DNA from: Vibrio algivorus
GTDB taxonomy: Bacteria; Pseudomonadota; Gammaproteobacteria; Enterobacterales; Vibrionaceae
Direction: 5' to 3'
DNA: 64,000 nt
Assembly (NCBI RefSeq): GCF_002218005.2
Contig: NZ_AP018679.1
Location: 186,001-250,000, forward strand
Shown here: positions 43,808 to 52,045 of the stretch, one piece after another
How positions within the stretch are numbered: the stretch's first letter is position 1
Layout of the letters: each line of letters opens with the position of its first letter
The notes under the pieces: model-generated
The model's input: the letters and a program-made list of their open reading frames with translations, nothing else
Told to the model about the DNA's origin: nothing
Database searches by the model: none
Program-made: the position numbers and the translations under genes

Positions 43808-44491
43808 TCACTGAAATGCCCACCAAAACGCTTGGTAAAAGGCTTCTTTTGCTTCTTTTTCGATCATTAGTCCATTGGAGGTGACTAAGCGATCAAATGG
43901 CCAAGTCATTACTTCTTGAATCGATACGCGCAACATTGCTTTATTTTTGAATTTACGGCGTTCTTGATAAGGCAGGCGAAGTTGGTGTTTTCCACCTTGA
44001 ATCAATGATGCTAATTTTTGTCCTATTGGTAAGTGAGGCTGTATTGCGACAAGGTTGTCACTGATAAAAAGGGTGCGACTAACCGGATCACAAAACAACA
44101 TTTTATTGGGTGTATCATCATTGCCAATTGCGGTTTGAAAGAGTTGTCCTTGCCATTGTGGTGGAGTTTGTTTTGATAGCACACCATCAAAGTTGAGATC
44201 GGTTCTTTTCTCAATCAATGAGTGAGTAGCAAAAAAGTAGGCTTTTGAATAGGCAAGCCACCAATCAGATAAGTGCTGGTGGTAACTTGGTGTTGAGGAC
44301 ACAACGTATTTTACCGCACCTAGTTTGGACAAGGCGAGTTGGCATTGGGTGGTTAATTCAATTGGCGAGATAAGCATGAGTTCATCATTGTCTAATTTTA
44401 TGATCACCATGCGTTGTATGTGCGTTAAACCAAACTTACGATAAGGCTTATCAATGTACCAAATTCGATTTGGTTCCCATTCTGTAAACAT
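43808..44491 (-). CDS. DUF4336 domain protein
   Basis: 227 residues: start EWEPNRIWYIDKPYRKFGLTHIQRMVIIKL, then LMLISPIELT and VKYVVSSTPSYHQHLSDWWLAY. This is the DUF4336 pattern, a relative of the metallo-beta-lactamase fold. No signal peptide or membrane span. The canonical HxHxDH metal motif is not seen, so hydrolase activity is uncertain. Confidence 0.78.
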   Translation of the reverse strand: MFTEWEPNRIWYIDKPYRKFGLTHIQRMVIIKLDNDELMLISPIELTTQCQLALSKLGAVKYVVSSTPSYHQHLSDWWLAYSKAYFFATHSLIEKRTDLNFDGVLSKQTPPQWQGQLFQTAIGNDDTPNKMLFCDPVSRTLFISDNLVAIQPHLPIGQKLASLIQGGKHQLRLPYQERRKFKNKAMLRVSIQEVMTWPFDRLVTSNGLMIEKEAKEAFYQAFWWAFQ

Positions 44492-44580
44492 CAGGCTTGC
44501 TTCCTTGCAAACAAATACTCAGCCAGAGTGTATAGCAAAGTGTTGTATTGGTCAGCGTCTTTATGTTTCAAAGTACATAT

Positions 44581-44612
44581 AAAAAACGGCCACCTTGGGT
44601 ATAAAGGTGGCC
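44581..44612 (-). terminator. intrinsic terminator after the HAD phosphatase gene
   Basis: GGCCACCTT (44588-44596) and AAGGTGGCC (44604-44612) form a perfect stem. On the minus strand it is followed by G and six T residues. It lies 26 bases past the HAD stop. Confidence 0.93.
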
Positions 44613-44638
44613 AAATATTGAGTTATTTACTTTGTTGG

Positions 44639-45628
44639 TTATTTAGGGAAGATCTGGTTCCAATCTTTCTTCATATCTACCACGTTCCATTTATCTTTTT
44701 CTGCAAGAATCATGGCTTTTTCAAGGTGACCAACAGATGAATCTTTATCGTATGCCCATTCACGTTTGTCATCTGTGTGGTGTACTAAAATGGCTAGGGT
44801 TGGGTGAGAGGATGACTTAGTCCATTGTAACATTTCTAAATCACCATCTGAGTTACCGCCTGCAATTACAGGTTTTTTACCGATATAAGTTTGAATAGTT
44901 GATGGCTTCTGGGCTTTATCATTATTCACACCAATTTCAGGTAGACGCATGATCACGGGCTTGCCATCAACAATCTTATATTCTGTTTTTAGTGACGAAC
45001 CAAAAATCTGCTCTTTAGGAATATTATATGCTTCAGGCGCCCATGCTCGCATAAATTCAACGCCACCAGCTGAAACAATGTAAGTTTTAAAGTTATTATC
45101 TTGTAGGTAAGACAAAAGCTCTACCATTGGTTGGTAGATCATTTTGTTGAATGGGCGTTTAGTTACCGGGTGGCGGGCTGTCTTGATCCATTCTTTGACC
45201 GTTGCTTCAAACTCTTGTGTTGTCATACCTGAGTGTGAAGTTAAGATTAACTTTGCGATTCCTTCCATACCGGATTTACTGATGCCTTCTATATCGCCTT
45301 TAATAGCAGAGGCAAAAGGTTCTTCCGTCTTCCATTCTGGGTGATTTTTAGCTTGTGCCTTAATTTGGTCAATCGCAAAATAAATTTGGAAGTAAACCGG
45401 CTTTTCACCCCATAAAGTTCCATCGTTATCGAAAGTAGCGATACGGTCTGAAACTGGAATAAAATGCTCATTTCCTTCTTGAGTGACGGTGGAAACATAT
45501 TCAACAATCTGCTTTTTTATATCAGTGTTGTTCCAAGAAGGAAGGGGATCTAGGGCCGTGTTTGCAAGAGAAAAATGAGAAAATGCGAGCATGACTAAAG
45601 GGAGAAAAAAGGAAGATATTCGTTTCAT
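44639..45628 (-). CDS. exported HAD-superfamily phosphatase
   Basis: 329 residues with a signal peptide (FFLPLVMLAFSHFSLA-NT). HAD motif I is FDNDGTLW with both catalytic Asp residues; the motif II region is TYIVSAGGVEF and the motif III/IV segment is GGNSDGDLEML. The layout is phosphoserine-phosphatase-like with a large helical cap. The exported location points to a periplasmic phosphatase; the substrate is unknown. An AAGGA site precedes the ATG. It lies at the left end of the sulfatase region and has its own terminator. Confidence 0.88.
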   Translation of the reverse strand: MKRISSFFLPLVMLAFSHFSLANTALDPLPSWNNTDIKKQIVEYVSTVTQEGNEHFIPVSDRIATFDNDGTLWGEKPVYFQIYFAIDQIKAQAKNHPEWKTEEPFASAIKGDIEGISKSGMEGIAKLILTSHSGMTTQEFEATVKEWIKTARHPVTKRPFNKMIYQPMVELLSYLQDNNFKTYIVSAGGVEFMRAWAPEAYNIPKEQIFGSSLKTEYKIVDGKPVIMRLPEIGVNNDKAQKPSTIQTYIGKKPVIAGGNSDGDLEMLQWTKSSSHPTLAILVHHTDDKREWAYDKDSSVGHLEKAMILAEKDKWNVVDMKKDWNQIFPK

Positions 45629-45653
45629 AAAGCGTCCTTAACTTTGATTTTAG

Positions 45654-45685
45654 AGGTCTGCGTACTTATCTAAAGCAGCAGACCT
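45654..45685. promoter_or_regulatory. inverted repeat upstream of the HAD gene
   Basis: AGGTCTGC (45654-45661) and GCAGACCT (45678-45685) are perfect inverted arms separated by 16 bases, 26-57 bases before the HAD start. There is no T-run. It could be an operator or a 5' leader hairpin. Confidence 0.45.
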
Positions 45686-45751
45686 AAATGAGCGATAAAT
45701 GCCATATGCCTTAACTATAAACCCTAAAGTTACATAAGCAAGGCGAAGAAA

Positions 45752-46768
45752 TTATTGTTTTATTTTACTGGTTAATTCCTTGATGACGTATTCTGGTGCA
45801 TATTGACTTAATTCATCAATACATTGCTGAGCTTTCGGGTTACCGTAACGCGCATAGATATCACATACGGCATACAACTGTTCCGGAGCGCCTGAAATTA
45901 AGTAGGCTTTTTCAAAAGATGCTGTCGAAGCGGTTACATCAAACTCTTCTTGTAACACACCATTAAGATACCAGTAATAACTATTGTCTTTAGCTAAGGT
46001 AGCTGCCGATTTTATCTCTTTTGATGCTTGTTCTTTTTGGCCTAAGCGCACTAATGCCAATGACTTTGAATAGTGTAAATCAGCATTATTAGGAAGCGTT
46101 TTTAAAGCTTTATCTAAAATTTCAATAGCTTTTTGATTGTGCTCTTGACCTCGTTCATTATCGGCTAAACTCAACCAAATTTGAGGATTATGCAAATCGT
46201 CTTCTAATAATGAGCGATATAATTCGTCTGCTTTCTGCCATTCTTGATGCCAACGATAAGTATCAGCGAGTAAAAGTTGAGAATCTTGATCTGAGCGTGC
46301 TTTTAAATGAGCTTTTAATTCACTGACGACAGGCTCTAATTGTGCTTGCTGAGCTTTATCCATATTACTGAAATCACGCACTAAATTCATGGCTGCGGTA
46401 ATACGAACCTTTTCCACTTTATCTTTTAATAAAGGCGATATCATTGACCAGCGGTGCTCTGCTTTATATGGCTCGGCTCCTACAATAGCAGCTTCACGCA
46501 CGATAGGATCTTTATCTTTTAGTGCTCGAGCGACCGCAACCAATGAATTTTGATTTGGAAAGCGAGATAGCTGGCGTAGTGCGTCGGCACGCTCCTCACT
46601 GGAAGCTTTGATATTTTGAGCAGTATAAGCAAGTTGTTGAATTCGCTCTTGGGCTGTTGGAGTCTGCTGCTGTTCGACTGGCGTTGATTGCTCTACTGCA
46701 TTATTCGGCGCAGCTGATACAGGGCAGACCAAGAATAGAGACGTTAAAATAAGTAATGCTTTTTTCAT
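45752..46768 (-). CDS. exported HEAT/TPR repeat protein
   Basis: 338 residues with a signal peptide (ALLILTSLFLVCPVSA-AP). HEAT-like repeats occupy roughly residues 45-145 (ALRQLSRFPNQNSLVAVARALKDKDPIVREAAIVGA, then RWSMISPLLKDKVEKVRITAAMNLV). TPR repeats follow, about 165-320 (LLLADTYRWHQEWQKADELYRSLL, ADLHYSKSLALVRLGQKEQAS). The order and several positions match the C-terminal half of the cytochrome at 60804-63056, but there is no CxxCH motif. It starts 11 bases after the sulfatase maturase, so they are probably cotranscribed. It is likely a periplasmic scaffold. Confidence 0.85.
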   Translation of the reverse strand: MKKALLILTSLFLVCPVSAAPNNAVEQSTPVEQQQTPTAQERIQQLAYTAQNIKASSEERADALRQLSRFPNQNSLVAVARALKDKDPIVREAAIVGAEPYKAEHRWSMISPLLKDKVEKVRITAAMNLVRDFSNMDKAQQAQLEPVVSELKAHLKARSDQDSQLLLADTYRWHQEWQKADELYRSLLEDDLHNPQIWLSLADNERGQEHNQKAIEILDKALKTLPNNADLHYSKSLALVRLGQKEQASKEIKSAATLAKDNSYYWYLNGVLQEEFDVTASTASFEKAYLISGAPEQLYAVCDIYARYGNPKAQQCIDELSQYAPEYVIKELTSKIKQ

Positions 46769-46779
46769 GGAAAATCCTA

Positions 46780-48099
46780 TTAGTATTTGGTTTGAACAGC
46801 CGCACGTTGTGCTATTTGTGAATGTAGTGCTGCATCACTGAACTTTCCATGTGCTACAGGATGTCCTAGGTGTCTTAATATGTATGACAATGAACGATCG
46901 ATATGAGAGAAAAATTTATGCCAACCGGCGCATAGATAGTTTAAACCTGGCTCACCATCATGGGTGCTAATAAATCGATTTTTAGGGCACTCACCATGGC
47001 AAGCAAACCGGTAGTCACAACGTTGACACTGTTGAGTTAACATTTGAGACTTAGCAAAACCAAACTCTTGTTGTTTTACGCTATAAGCCATTTTTTCAAT
47101 CGTTTGATCATGAATATTTCCGATTTTATATTCAGGGTAAACATAATGGTCGCAGGCAAAAACATCACCATTAGGTTCCATTGCAAGACCTTTACCGCAG
47201 ATCTCACCTAGGGTACATAATGGATTTTTACGACCCATCCAAGTTTCTACACAAGCTTCAAAGTATTGAACAAAGACTTTGCCAATATCATTATTAATCC
47301 ATTCATCGAATACTGTGATTAAAAAATTCCCCCATGCATGATCGGAAACACACCAAGGTTCCATTATGGAGTTTTTATTACCTGGAATTAATCGTTTATC
47401 CCCTTGTCGAGGTTGCGCATTTTCACTTGTTTGTGGCGCCGTTGAACGGAATGTTTTTTGCTCAACTATTGGGATGAATTGCATTTGTGGTGATTTCACT
47501 TCATCTCGTAAGAAGCGATAAACTTCAAGGGCATTTTGGCTAGTTAGGTTATTCACACAGGTCAGAGTAGCAAATTTTACCTTATGCTTATGTAATAGTT
47601 CGACAGCCTTCATTACTTGTTTAAAGGTGCCTTTACCTGCACGGTTGGTACGGTAAGCATTATGCAATAACTCAGGGCCGTCGATGCTTAATCCAACTAA
47701 AAAATCATTTTCTGCTAAAAATTCACACCAAGTATCATTTAGTAGAGTGCCATTGGTTTGCAAATCATTTGATATGTGTATTCCTTCTGGGCGGTACTTA
47801 TTTTGTAGCTCTACAACTTTTTTAAAATAATTCACGCCGAGCATTGTTGGCTCACCGCCTTGCCAAGAAAAAATAATCTCAGGTGTATTTTGTCCTTCAA
47901 TATACTGACGAATGTAAGTCTCAAGATCATCTTCAGACATTTCTGGAGAACAACCTTTTTTATACTCAAGTAAGTCTTGTTTACTAAGGTAATAACAATA
48001 ATCACAGTCTATATTACAAACTGCGCCAATGGGTTTTGCCATAACATGCATGCGCTTAGAGGCTTTGCCATTAAATTGTGGACCTTGTGTAATATGCAT
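46780..48099 (-). CDS. anaerobic-type sulfatase-maturating enzyme (radical SAM)
   Basis: 439 residues. The radical-SAM cluster motif CNIDCDYC is at about residues 28-35, preceded by MHVMAKPIGAVC as in AslB/ChuR-type maturases. Further matches: IIFSWQGGEPTMLG, SNDLQTNGTLL, LVGLSIDGPELLHNAYR. The C-terminal SPASM region carries the auxiliary-cluster cysteines (CTLGEICGKGLAMEPNGDVFACDHYVYPEYKIGNI, then CQRCDYRFACHGECPKNR). It converts the active-site Cys of unfolded sulfatases to formylglycine in the cytoplasm before export. It lies just downstream of two Cys-type sulfatases, its expected clients. Confidence 0.94.
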   Translation of the reverse strand: MHITQGPQFNGKASKRMHVMAKPIGAVCNIDCDYCYYLSKQDLLEYKKGCSPEMSEDDLETYIRQYIEGQNTPEIIFSWQGGEPTMLGVNYFKKVVELQNKYRPEGIHISNDLQTNGTLLNDTWCEFLAENDFLVGLSIDGPELLHNAYRTNRAGKGTFKQVMKAVELLHKHKVKFATLTCVNNLTSQNALEVYRFLRDEVKSPQMQFIPIVEQKTFRSTAPQTSENAQPRQGDKRLIPGNKNSIMEPWCVSDHAWGNFLITVFDEWINNDIGKVFVQYFEACVETWMGRKNPLCTLGEICGKGLAMEPNGDVFACDHYVYPEYKIGNIHDQTIEKMAYSVKQQEFGFAKSQMLTQQCQRCDYRFACHGECPKNRFISTHDGEPGLNYLCAGWHKFFSHIDRSLSYILRHLGHPVAHGKFSDAALHSQIAQRAAVQTKY

Positions 48100-48202
48100 T
48101 ATAAAGACCTTAATTCACGTGAATATTGTTATCATCATACTGAATATTGATAATAATAACTTGTTATACAGGCTATAACTGTTAGCTATATCTCCAAGTG
48201 AA

Positions 48203-48231
48203 TTCAATACCTTGAAGTTACTTAGGGATAT
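48203..48231. repeat. degenerate half-copy of the TATACCC repeat family
   Basis: The stretch ATACCTTGAAGTTACTTAGG followed by GATAT resembles the right end of the 60409 element (CTTGAAGTTACTTGGGTATA). It lies between sulfatase 1 and the maturase and is a decayed remnant at best. Confidence 0.4.
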
Positions 48232-48232
48232 A

Positions 48233-48275
48233 AAAAACCGAGTTAAGTAAGAGGGGATACTTAAACTCGGTTTTT
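48233..48275. terminator. intrinsic terminator after sulfatase 1
   Basis: AAAAACCGAGT (48233-48243) pairs perfectly with ACTCGGTTTTT (48265-48275). It stops the leftward sulfatase 1 transcript, so the maturase probably needs its own promoter in 48100-48232 or depends on read-through. Confidence 0.88.
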
Positions 48276-48292
48276 AGTAACAAAGTTATGAC

Positions 48293-49858
48293 TTATTTTT
48301 TAGATTCTACTTCTGCTTTTAGCTTATCTAAATCTTGTAATTTTTTATTTAAGTTTAGAGAGTTAGAACTAATTGAACCTGGGTTCATTGTCATGCCTGT
48401 CTGATGTGGATACTGATCTAATGTTTTTACAAAATCCCCCACAATCTTCTGTGCTGGTACGAATAACCACATGTTTTTAGCTGCCCACTTAGTGTACATG
48501 CCTGATTCGTGTGGTGCTCTTTCAAATGGGTCAGCACGTAGGTTAATGATCTGAGGCCAGTTTGGAGTAAAGCGAACAGCGTTTGTGATATCACCTTCCA
48601 TTGTTGCGAAGTTTAGTTTCCAATCTTCCCAACGGATGGCGTTTAGCTCACCATTTGCACTAAAGTACAATAGTGAATCACGTGGTGCTTTATCAGTTTC
48701 ACCTTTGAAGTAAGGTAAGAAGTTGTATCCATCGATATGAACACGGAAATCTTTACCATTAGCTTTGTAACCTTTCGCAAGTTTCTCTTTTACATCAGGT
48801 ACGCCAGCTGCTGCCAATAAGGTTGGTAGCCAATCCTGGTGAGCCATCATATCATTGATTTGTGTTCCAGGTTTTAACACACCAGGCCAACGAACAAGTT
48901 GAGGTACACGAGTACCACCTTCCCAAGTTGTGCCTTTTTCACCGTAGAATGGTGTGTTACCACCATCAGGCCAAGTAACGGTTTCGGCACCGTTATCTGT
49001 GGTATAGATGACGATGGTGTTATCTGCAATGCCTAGTTCATCAAGTTTATCAAGTAAAATACCAACTTGGTCATCCGCTTCAATCATACCATCAGCATAA
49101 ATACTGACTCCGGTAACTCCGCGATATTTTTCTTGTAGACGAGTCCATACGTGCATGCGTGTTGAGTTATGCCAAATGAAAAATGGTTTGTCTGCTTTAA
49201 CCGCTTTTTCCATAAAGTTTATAGTACCCTCAAGGAACTCTTCATCGGCATGCTCCATGCGTTTACGAGTCATTGGGCCAGTATCTTCAATTTTACCGTC
49301 AGCATAAGAATGGATGACACCACGAGGGCCGTAATTTTTACGGAACTCAGGATCTTTTGGATAGTAGTAACTTTCCGGCTCTTCCTCTGCATTTAAGTGA
49401 TATAAGTTACCAAAGAACTCATCAAAACCATGATTTGTCGGCAAGTGATTATCTTGGTCACCTAGGTGGTTTTTACCAAATTGGCCGGTCATGTAACCTT
49501 GTTCTTTTAGTAGATCTGCAATGGTTGGAGTCCAATCAGCAATACCTTGTTTAGAACCTGGCATACCGATAGTTAATAAACCAACACGGAAAGGTTCTTC
49601 ACCAGTAATAAACGCAGCACGACCAGCCGTACATGATTGTTGACCGTAATGATCAGTAAATAACGCACCTTCATTAGCGATACGGTCAATGTTAGGGGTT
49701 TTATAACCCATCATGCCTTGGTTGTATGCACTAATATTCCAATAACCTATATCATCACCAAATATTGCTAGAATATTTGGTTTATCCGCGGCCATAGCGG
49801 CAGTAGAGCTTGCAAGTAACCCCACACCTACTGCTAGTTTACTTAACTTATGTGCCAT
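48293..49858 (-). CDS. exported Cys-type sulfatase 1
   Basis: 521 residues from the ATG at 49858, chosen because a GGAG lies 8 bases upstream; the longer frame starts within that site. The signal peptide ends near STAAMA-AD. The metal-binding pair is FGDDIGYWNISAY and the formylglycine site is C76 in CTAGRAAFITGE, a Cys-type arylsulfatase motif with Ala and Gly where many sulfatases have Pro and Ser. Other family segments: HLGDQDNHLPTNHGFDEFFGNLYHLNAEEEPE and TDNGAETVTWPDGGNTPF. It is probably periplasmic, and the natural sulfate ester is unknown. It is a close paralogue of the neighbouring gene at 50229. Confidence 0.92.
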   Translation of the reverse strand: MAHKLSKLAVGVGLLASSTAAMAADKPNILAIFGDDIGYWNISAYNQGMMGYKTPNIDRIANEGALFTDHYGQQSCTAGRAAFITGEEPFRVGLLTIGMPGSKQGIADWTPTIADLLKEQGYMTGQFGKNHLGDQDNHLPTNHGFDEFFGNLYHLNAEEEPESYYYPKDPEFRKNYGPRGVIHSYADGKIEDTGPMTRKRMEHADEEFLEGTINFMEKAVKADKPFFIWHNSTRMHVWTRLQEKYRGVTGVSIYADGMIEADDQVGILLDKLDELGIADNTIVIYTTDNGAETVTWPDGGNTPFYGEKGTTWEGGTRVPQLVRWPGVLKPGTQINDMMAHQDWLPTLLAAAGVPDVKEKLAKGYKANGKDFRVHIDGYNFLPYFKGETDKAPRDSLLYFSANGELNAIRWEDWKLNFATMEGDITNAVRFTPNWPQIINLRADPFERAPHESGMYTKWAAKNMWLFVPAQKIVGDFVKTLDQYPHQTGMTMNPGSISSNSLNLNKKLQDLDKLKAEVESKK

Positions 49859-50228
49859 TTTTGACTCCATTAATATCATTGAATTTAGATAGAAAAACTT
49901 CGTATCAAAGCTTACTTTATGGAGAGGGCATGGGTTTGTCGCTTTATACTAAATATAACCAGAGGTTATTTAGATAAGCTATTGATGATAAAAAGAGGTC
50001 GATATTTGAGCTTGATAAAGGCTTGAATGATTTATCAGGCTTGAAATTGGTAGTTCAATAAGGATAAGCACTTAGATAAAAGGCTCATCTAGCTTGAGAA
50101 GTTTTAAGTGGTTTTGTGATCAATCACTAAATTTTACGATTAGATAAAACGGTAATTTCCAAGAATAAGAAAGAAAAACCAACCATTAATATTTTCAATG
50201 GTTGGTTTTTGGTTTTATTCAAATAACA
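49859..50228 (-). promoter_or_regulatory. intergenic region between the two sulfatases, with a terminator
   Basis: 370 bases. A perfect 14-bp hairpin AAAAACCAACCATT (50174-50187) / AATGGTTGGTTTTT (50197-50210) terminates the sulfatase 2 transcript. The remaining ~310 bases must hold the promoter of sulfatase 1. Nothing else is evident, so the two sulfatases appear to be separately transcribed. Confidence 0.75.
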
Positions 50229-51776
50229 TTATTTTGTTGTCGGTGCTTCTTGAAGTTTTTTCATAACCGAGTCTAGGTTAAATGAAGCTGGAGTTTGGCT
50301 TGGTGGGAATTCTTCAAATGTTTGTAAGAATTTCGCAACATAAGCCTGTGCAGGAACATATAGATAAACATGATCTAGCACCCAATCCCAATAGGTATTA
50401 GAGGTGATATCTGCTTGCTCATATGGATCTGAACGTAAGTTAAATAGCTTCGGTGTACGTAGTGGGGTAAACGGATCAGCCCATACTTGTAGTGTGCCAG
50501 GTGTACGTTGTTCCATGAATACGATTTTCCAGCTCTCGTAGCGTAATGCAACAAGCTGACCATCGTCGTTAAAGTAAAAGAATTCTTTACGAGGTGACTC
50601 TTTTTCTTTTCCTGTTAAGTAAGGTAGTTGGTTATAACCATCAAGGTGTACTTTGAACGTTTTATCGGCAACTTTTTTGCCTTTAAGTAGCTCTTCTTTG
50701 ACGTTTGCCTCACCTGCTGCAGCAAGAATCGTTGGCAACCAATCTAAGCCACTGACAATACCATTCGCAACCGTTCCTGGTTGGATATGACCAGGCCAGC
50801 GGATCATGGCTGGAACACGGTAAGCACCTTCCCAGTTAGTTACTTTTTCACTACGGAATGGGCTAAGAGCGGCATCTGGCCACGTGTTTTTATGTGGGCC
50901 GTTGTCTGTGGTGTAAAGAACAATTGTATTGTCTGCCACACCGAGGTCATCGAGTTTTTTCAGTATCTGACCGACTTGACCATCATGCTCAATCATACCA
51001 TCTGCATATTCGGTACGAGAGTTTAGTCCAGGTTTATCACGGTGTTCATCCTTCACATGAGTTCGGAAGTGCATACGAGTAGCATTCCACCAAACAAAGA
51101 AAGGTTTATCCGCTTTAACTTGTTTTTCCATAAAATCCATTGCAGCAGAAACAGTTTCTTCATCAATGGTTTCCATTCGTTTACGAGTTAGAGGACCGGT
51201 ATCTTCAACCTTACCATCAGCATAAGAGTGAATAACACCACGAGGACCATATTTCTTTCTAAATTCAGGATCTTGCGGATAGTTGCGTTGCTCAGGCTCT
51301 TCTTCCGCATTTAGGTGATATAGGTTACCGAAAAATTCGTCAAACCCATGGTTTGTCGGTAAAAATTCGTCACGATCGCCTAAGTGGTTTTTACCAAATT
51401 GGCCTGTTGCATAACCAAGTGGTTTTAAAAGTTGTGCGATGGTGACATCTCGTTCTTGCAAACCTACATCAGCACCAGGTAAACCGACTTTAGCTAGTCC
51501 GGTACGAAGCGTTGTTTGACCTGTAATAAATGTCGAGCGACCAGCGGTACAACTTTGTTCTGCGTAATAGTCAGTAAAAATCGTACCATCATTGGCAATT
51601 TGATCAATATTTGGTGTTTTATAACCAACTAATCCCATTGTATAAGCTGAGATGTTGGTTTGACCAATATCATCGCCCATAATTACCAATACATTTGGCT
51701 TTTCTGTGGCAGCGAAAGCATTAAATGAAGCAATCGCCCCTGCTAACGTGACCGTTTTTTTTAAAATCGGATGCAT
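50229..51776 (-). CDS. exported Cys-type sulfatase 2
   Basis: 515 residues with a strong CAGGAGGGG ribosome site. The signal peptide ends near SFNAFA-AT. Active-site motif CTAGRSTFITGQ with C76, metal pair GDDIGQTNISAY, and GHLGDRD-type and TDNGPHKNTWPDAALSPF segments matching sulfatase 1 almost block by block, so this is a tandem duplicate. It depends on the same maturase. It is transcribed divergently from the second MoxR operon, across a 269-base shared upstream region. Confidence 0.93.
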   Translation of the reverse strand: MHPILKKTVTLAGAIASFNAFAATEKPNVLVIMGDDIGQTNISAYTMGLVGYKTPNIDQIANDGTIFTDYYAEQSCTAGRSTFITGQTTLRTGLAKVGLPGADVGLQERDVTIAQLLKPLGYATGQFGKNHLGDRDEFLPTNHGFDEFFGNLYHLNAEEEPEQRNYPQDPEFRKKYGPRGVIHSYADGKVEDTGPLTRKRMETIDEETVSAAMDFMEKQVKADKPFFVWWNATRMHFRTHVKDEHRDKPGLNSRTEYADGMIEHDGQVGQILKKLDDLGVADNTIVLYTTDNGPHKNTWPDAALSPFRSEKVTNWEGAYRVPAMIRWPGHIQPGTVANGIVSGLDWLPTILAAAGEANVKEELLKGKKVADKTFKVHLDGYNQLPYLTGKEKESPRKEFFYFNDDGQLVALRYESWKIVFMEQRTPGTLQVWADPFTPLRTPKLFNLRSDPYEQADITSNTYWDWVLDHVYLYVPAQAYVAKFLQTFEEFPPSQTPASFNLDSVMKKLQEAPTTK

Positions 51777-52045
51777 AGCCCCTCCTGAGCAATATCCATA
51801 TGAGCAAGATGCTCATATTTCAAAAACAATACTATACGAATAAACTATAGATATATATTGTAAGTTTATCATTGTTTTTTATGTATTATTTGCTGATAAC
51901 CTCACTTTTTACTTTCATAGTAGTGAAAGAATAATGATTATAACCATTAGTAATCAAATTTGCGTATAGGGTATGTGAAAAGTGAATATTTCACATAAGC
52001 TTAAGCTTCTGTTTGTTACTTATACAACACCAATATGAGGGATTT
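51777..52045. promoter_or_regulatory. divergent promoter region of sulfatase 2 and Bat operon 2, with an inverted repeat
   Basis: 269 AT-rich bases. The inverted repeat ATATGAGC-N5-GCTCATAT lies at 51798-51818, 22 bases before the sulfatase 2 start. It is a candidate operator or leader hairpin. The shared region suggests joint control of the sulfatase and MoxR-Bat units, possibly by the LysR regulator at 58628; that is inference. Confidence 0.5.

Noticed and set aside
44528..44740. 70-codon plus-strand open frame over the HAD gene terminator
   Set aside because: It crosses a strong terminator and is antisense to the HAD coding end; no supporting features.
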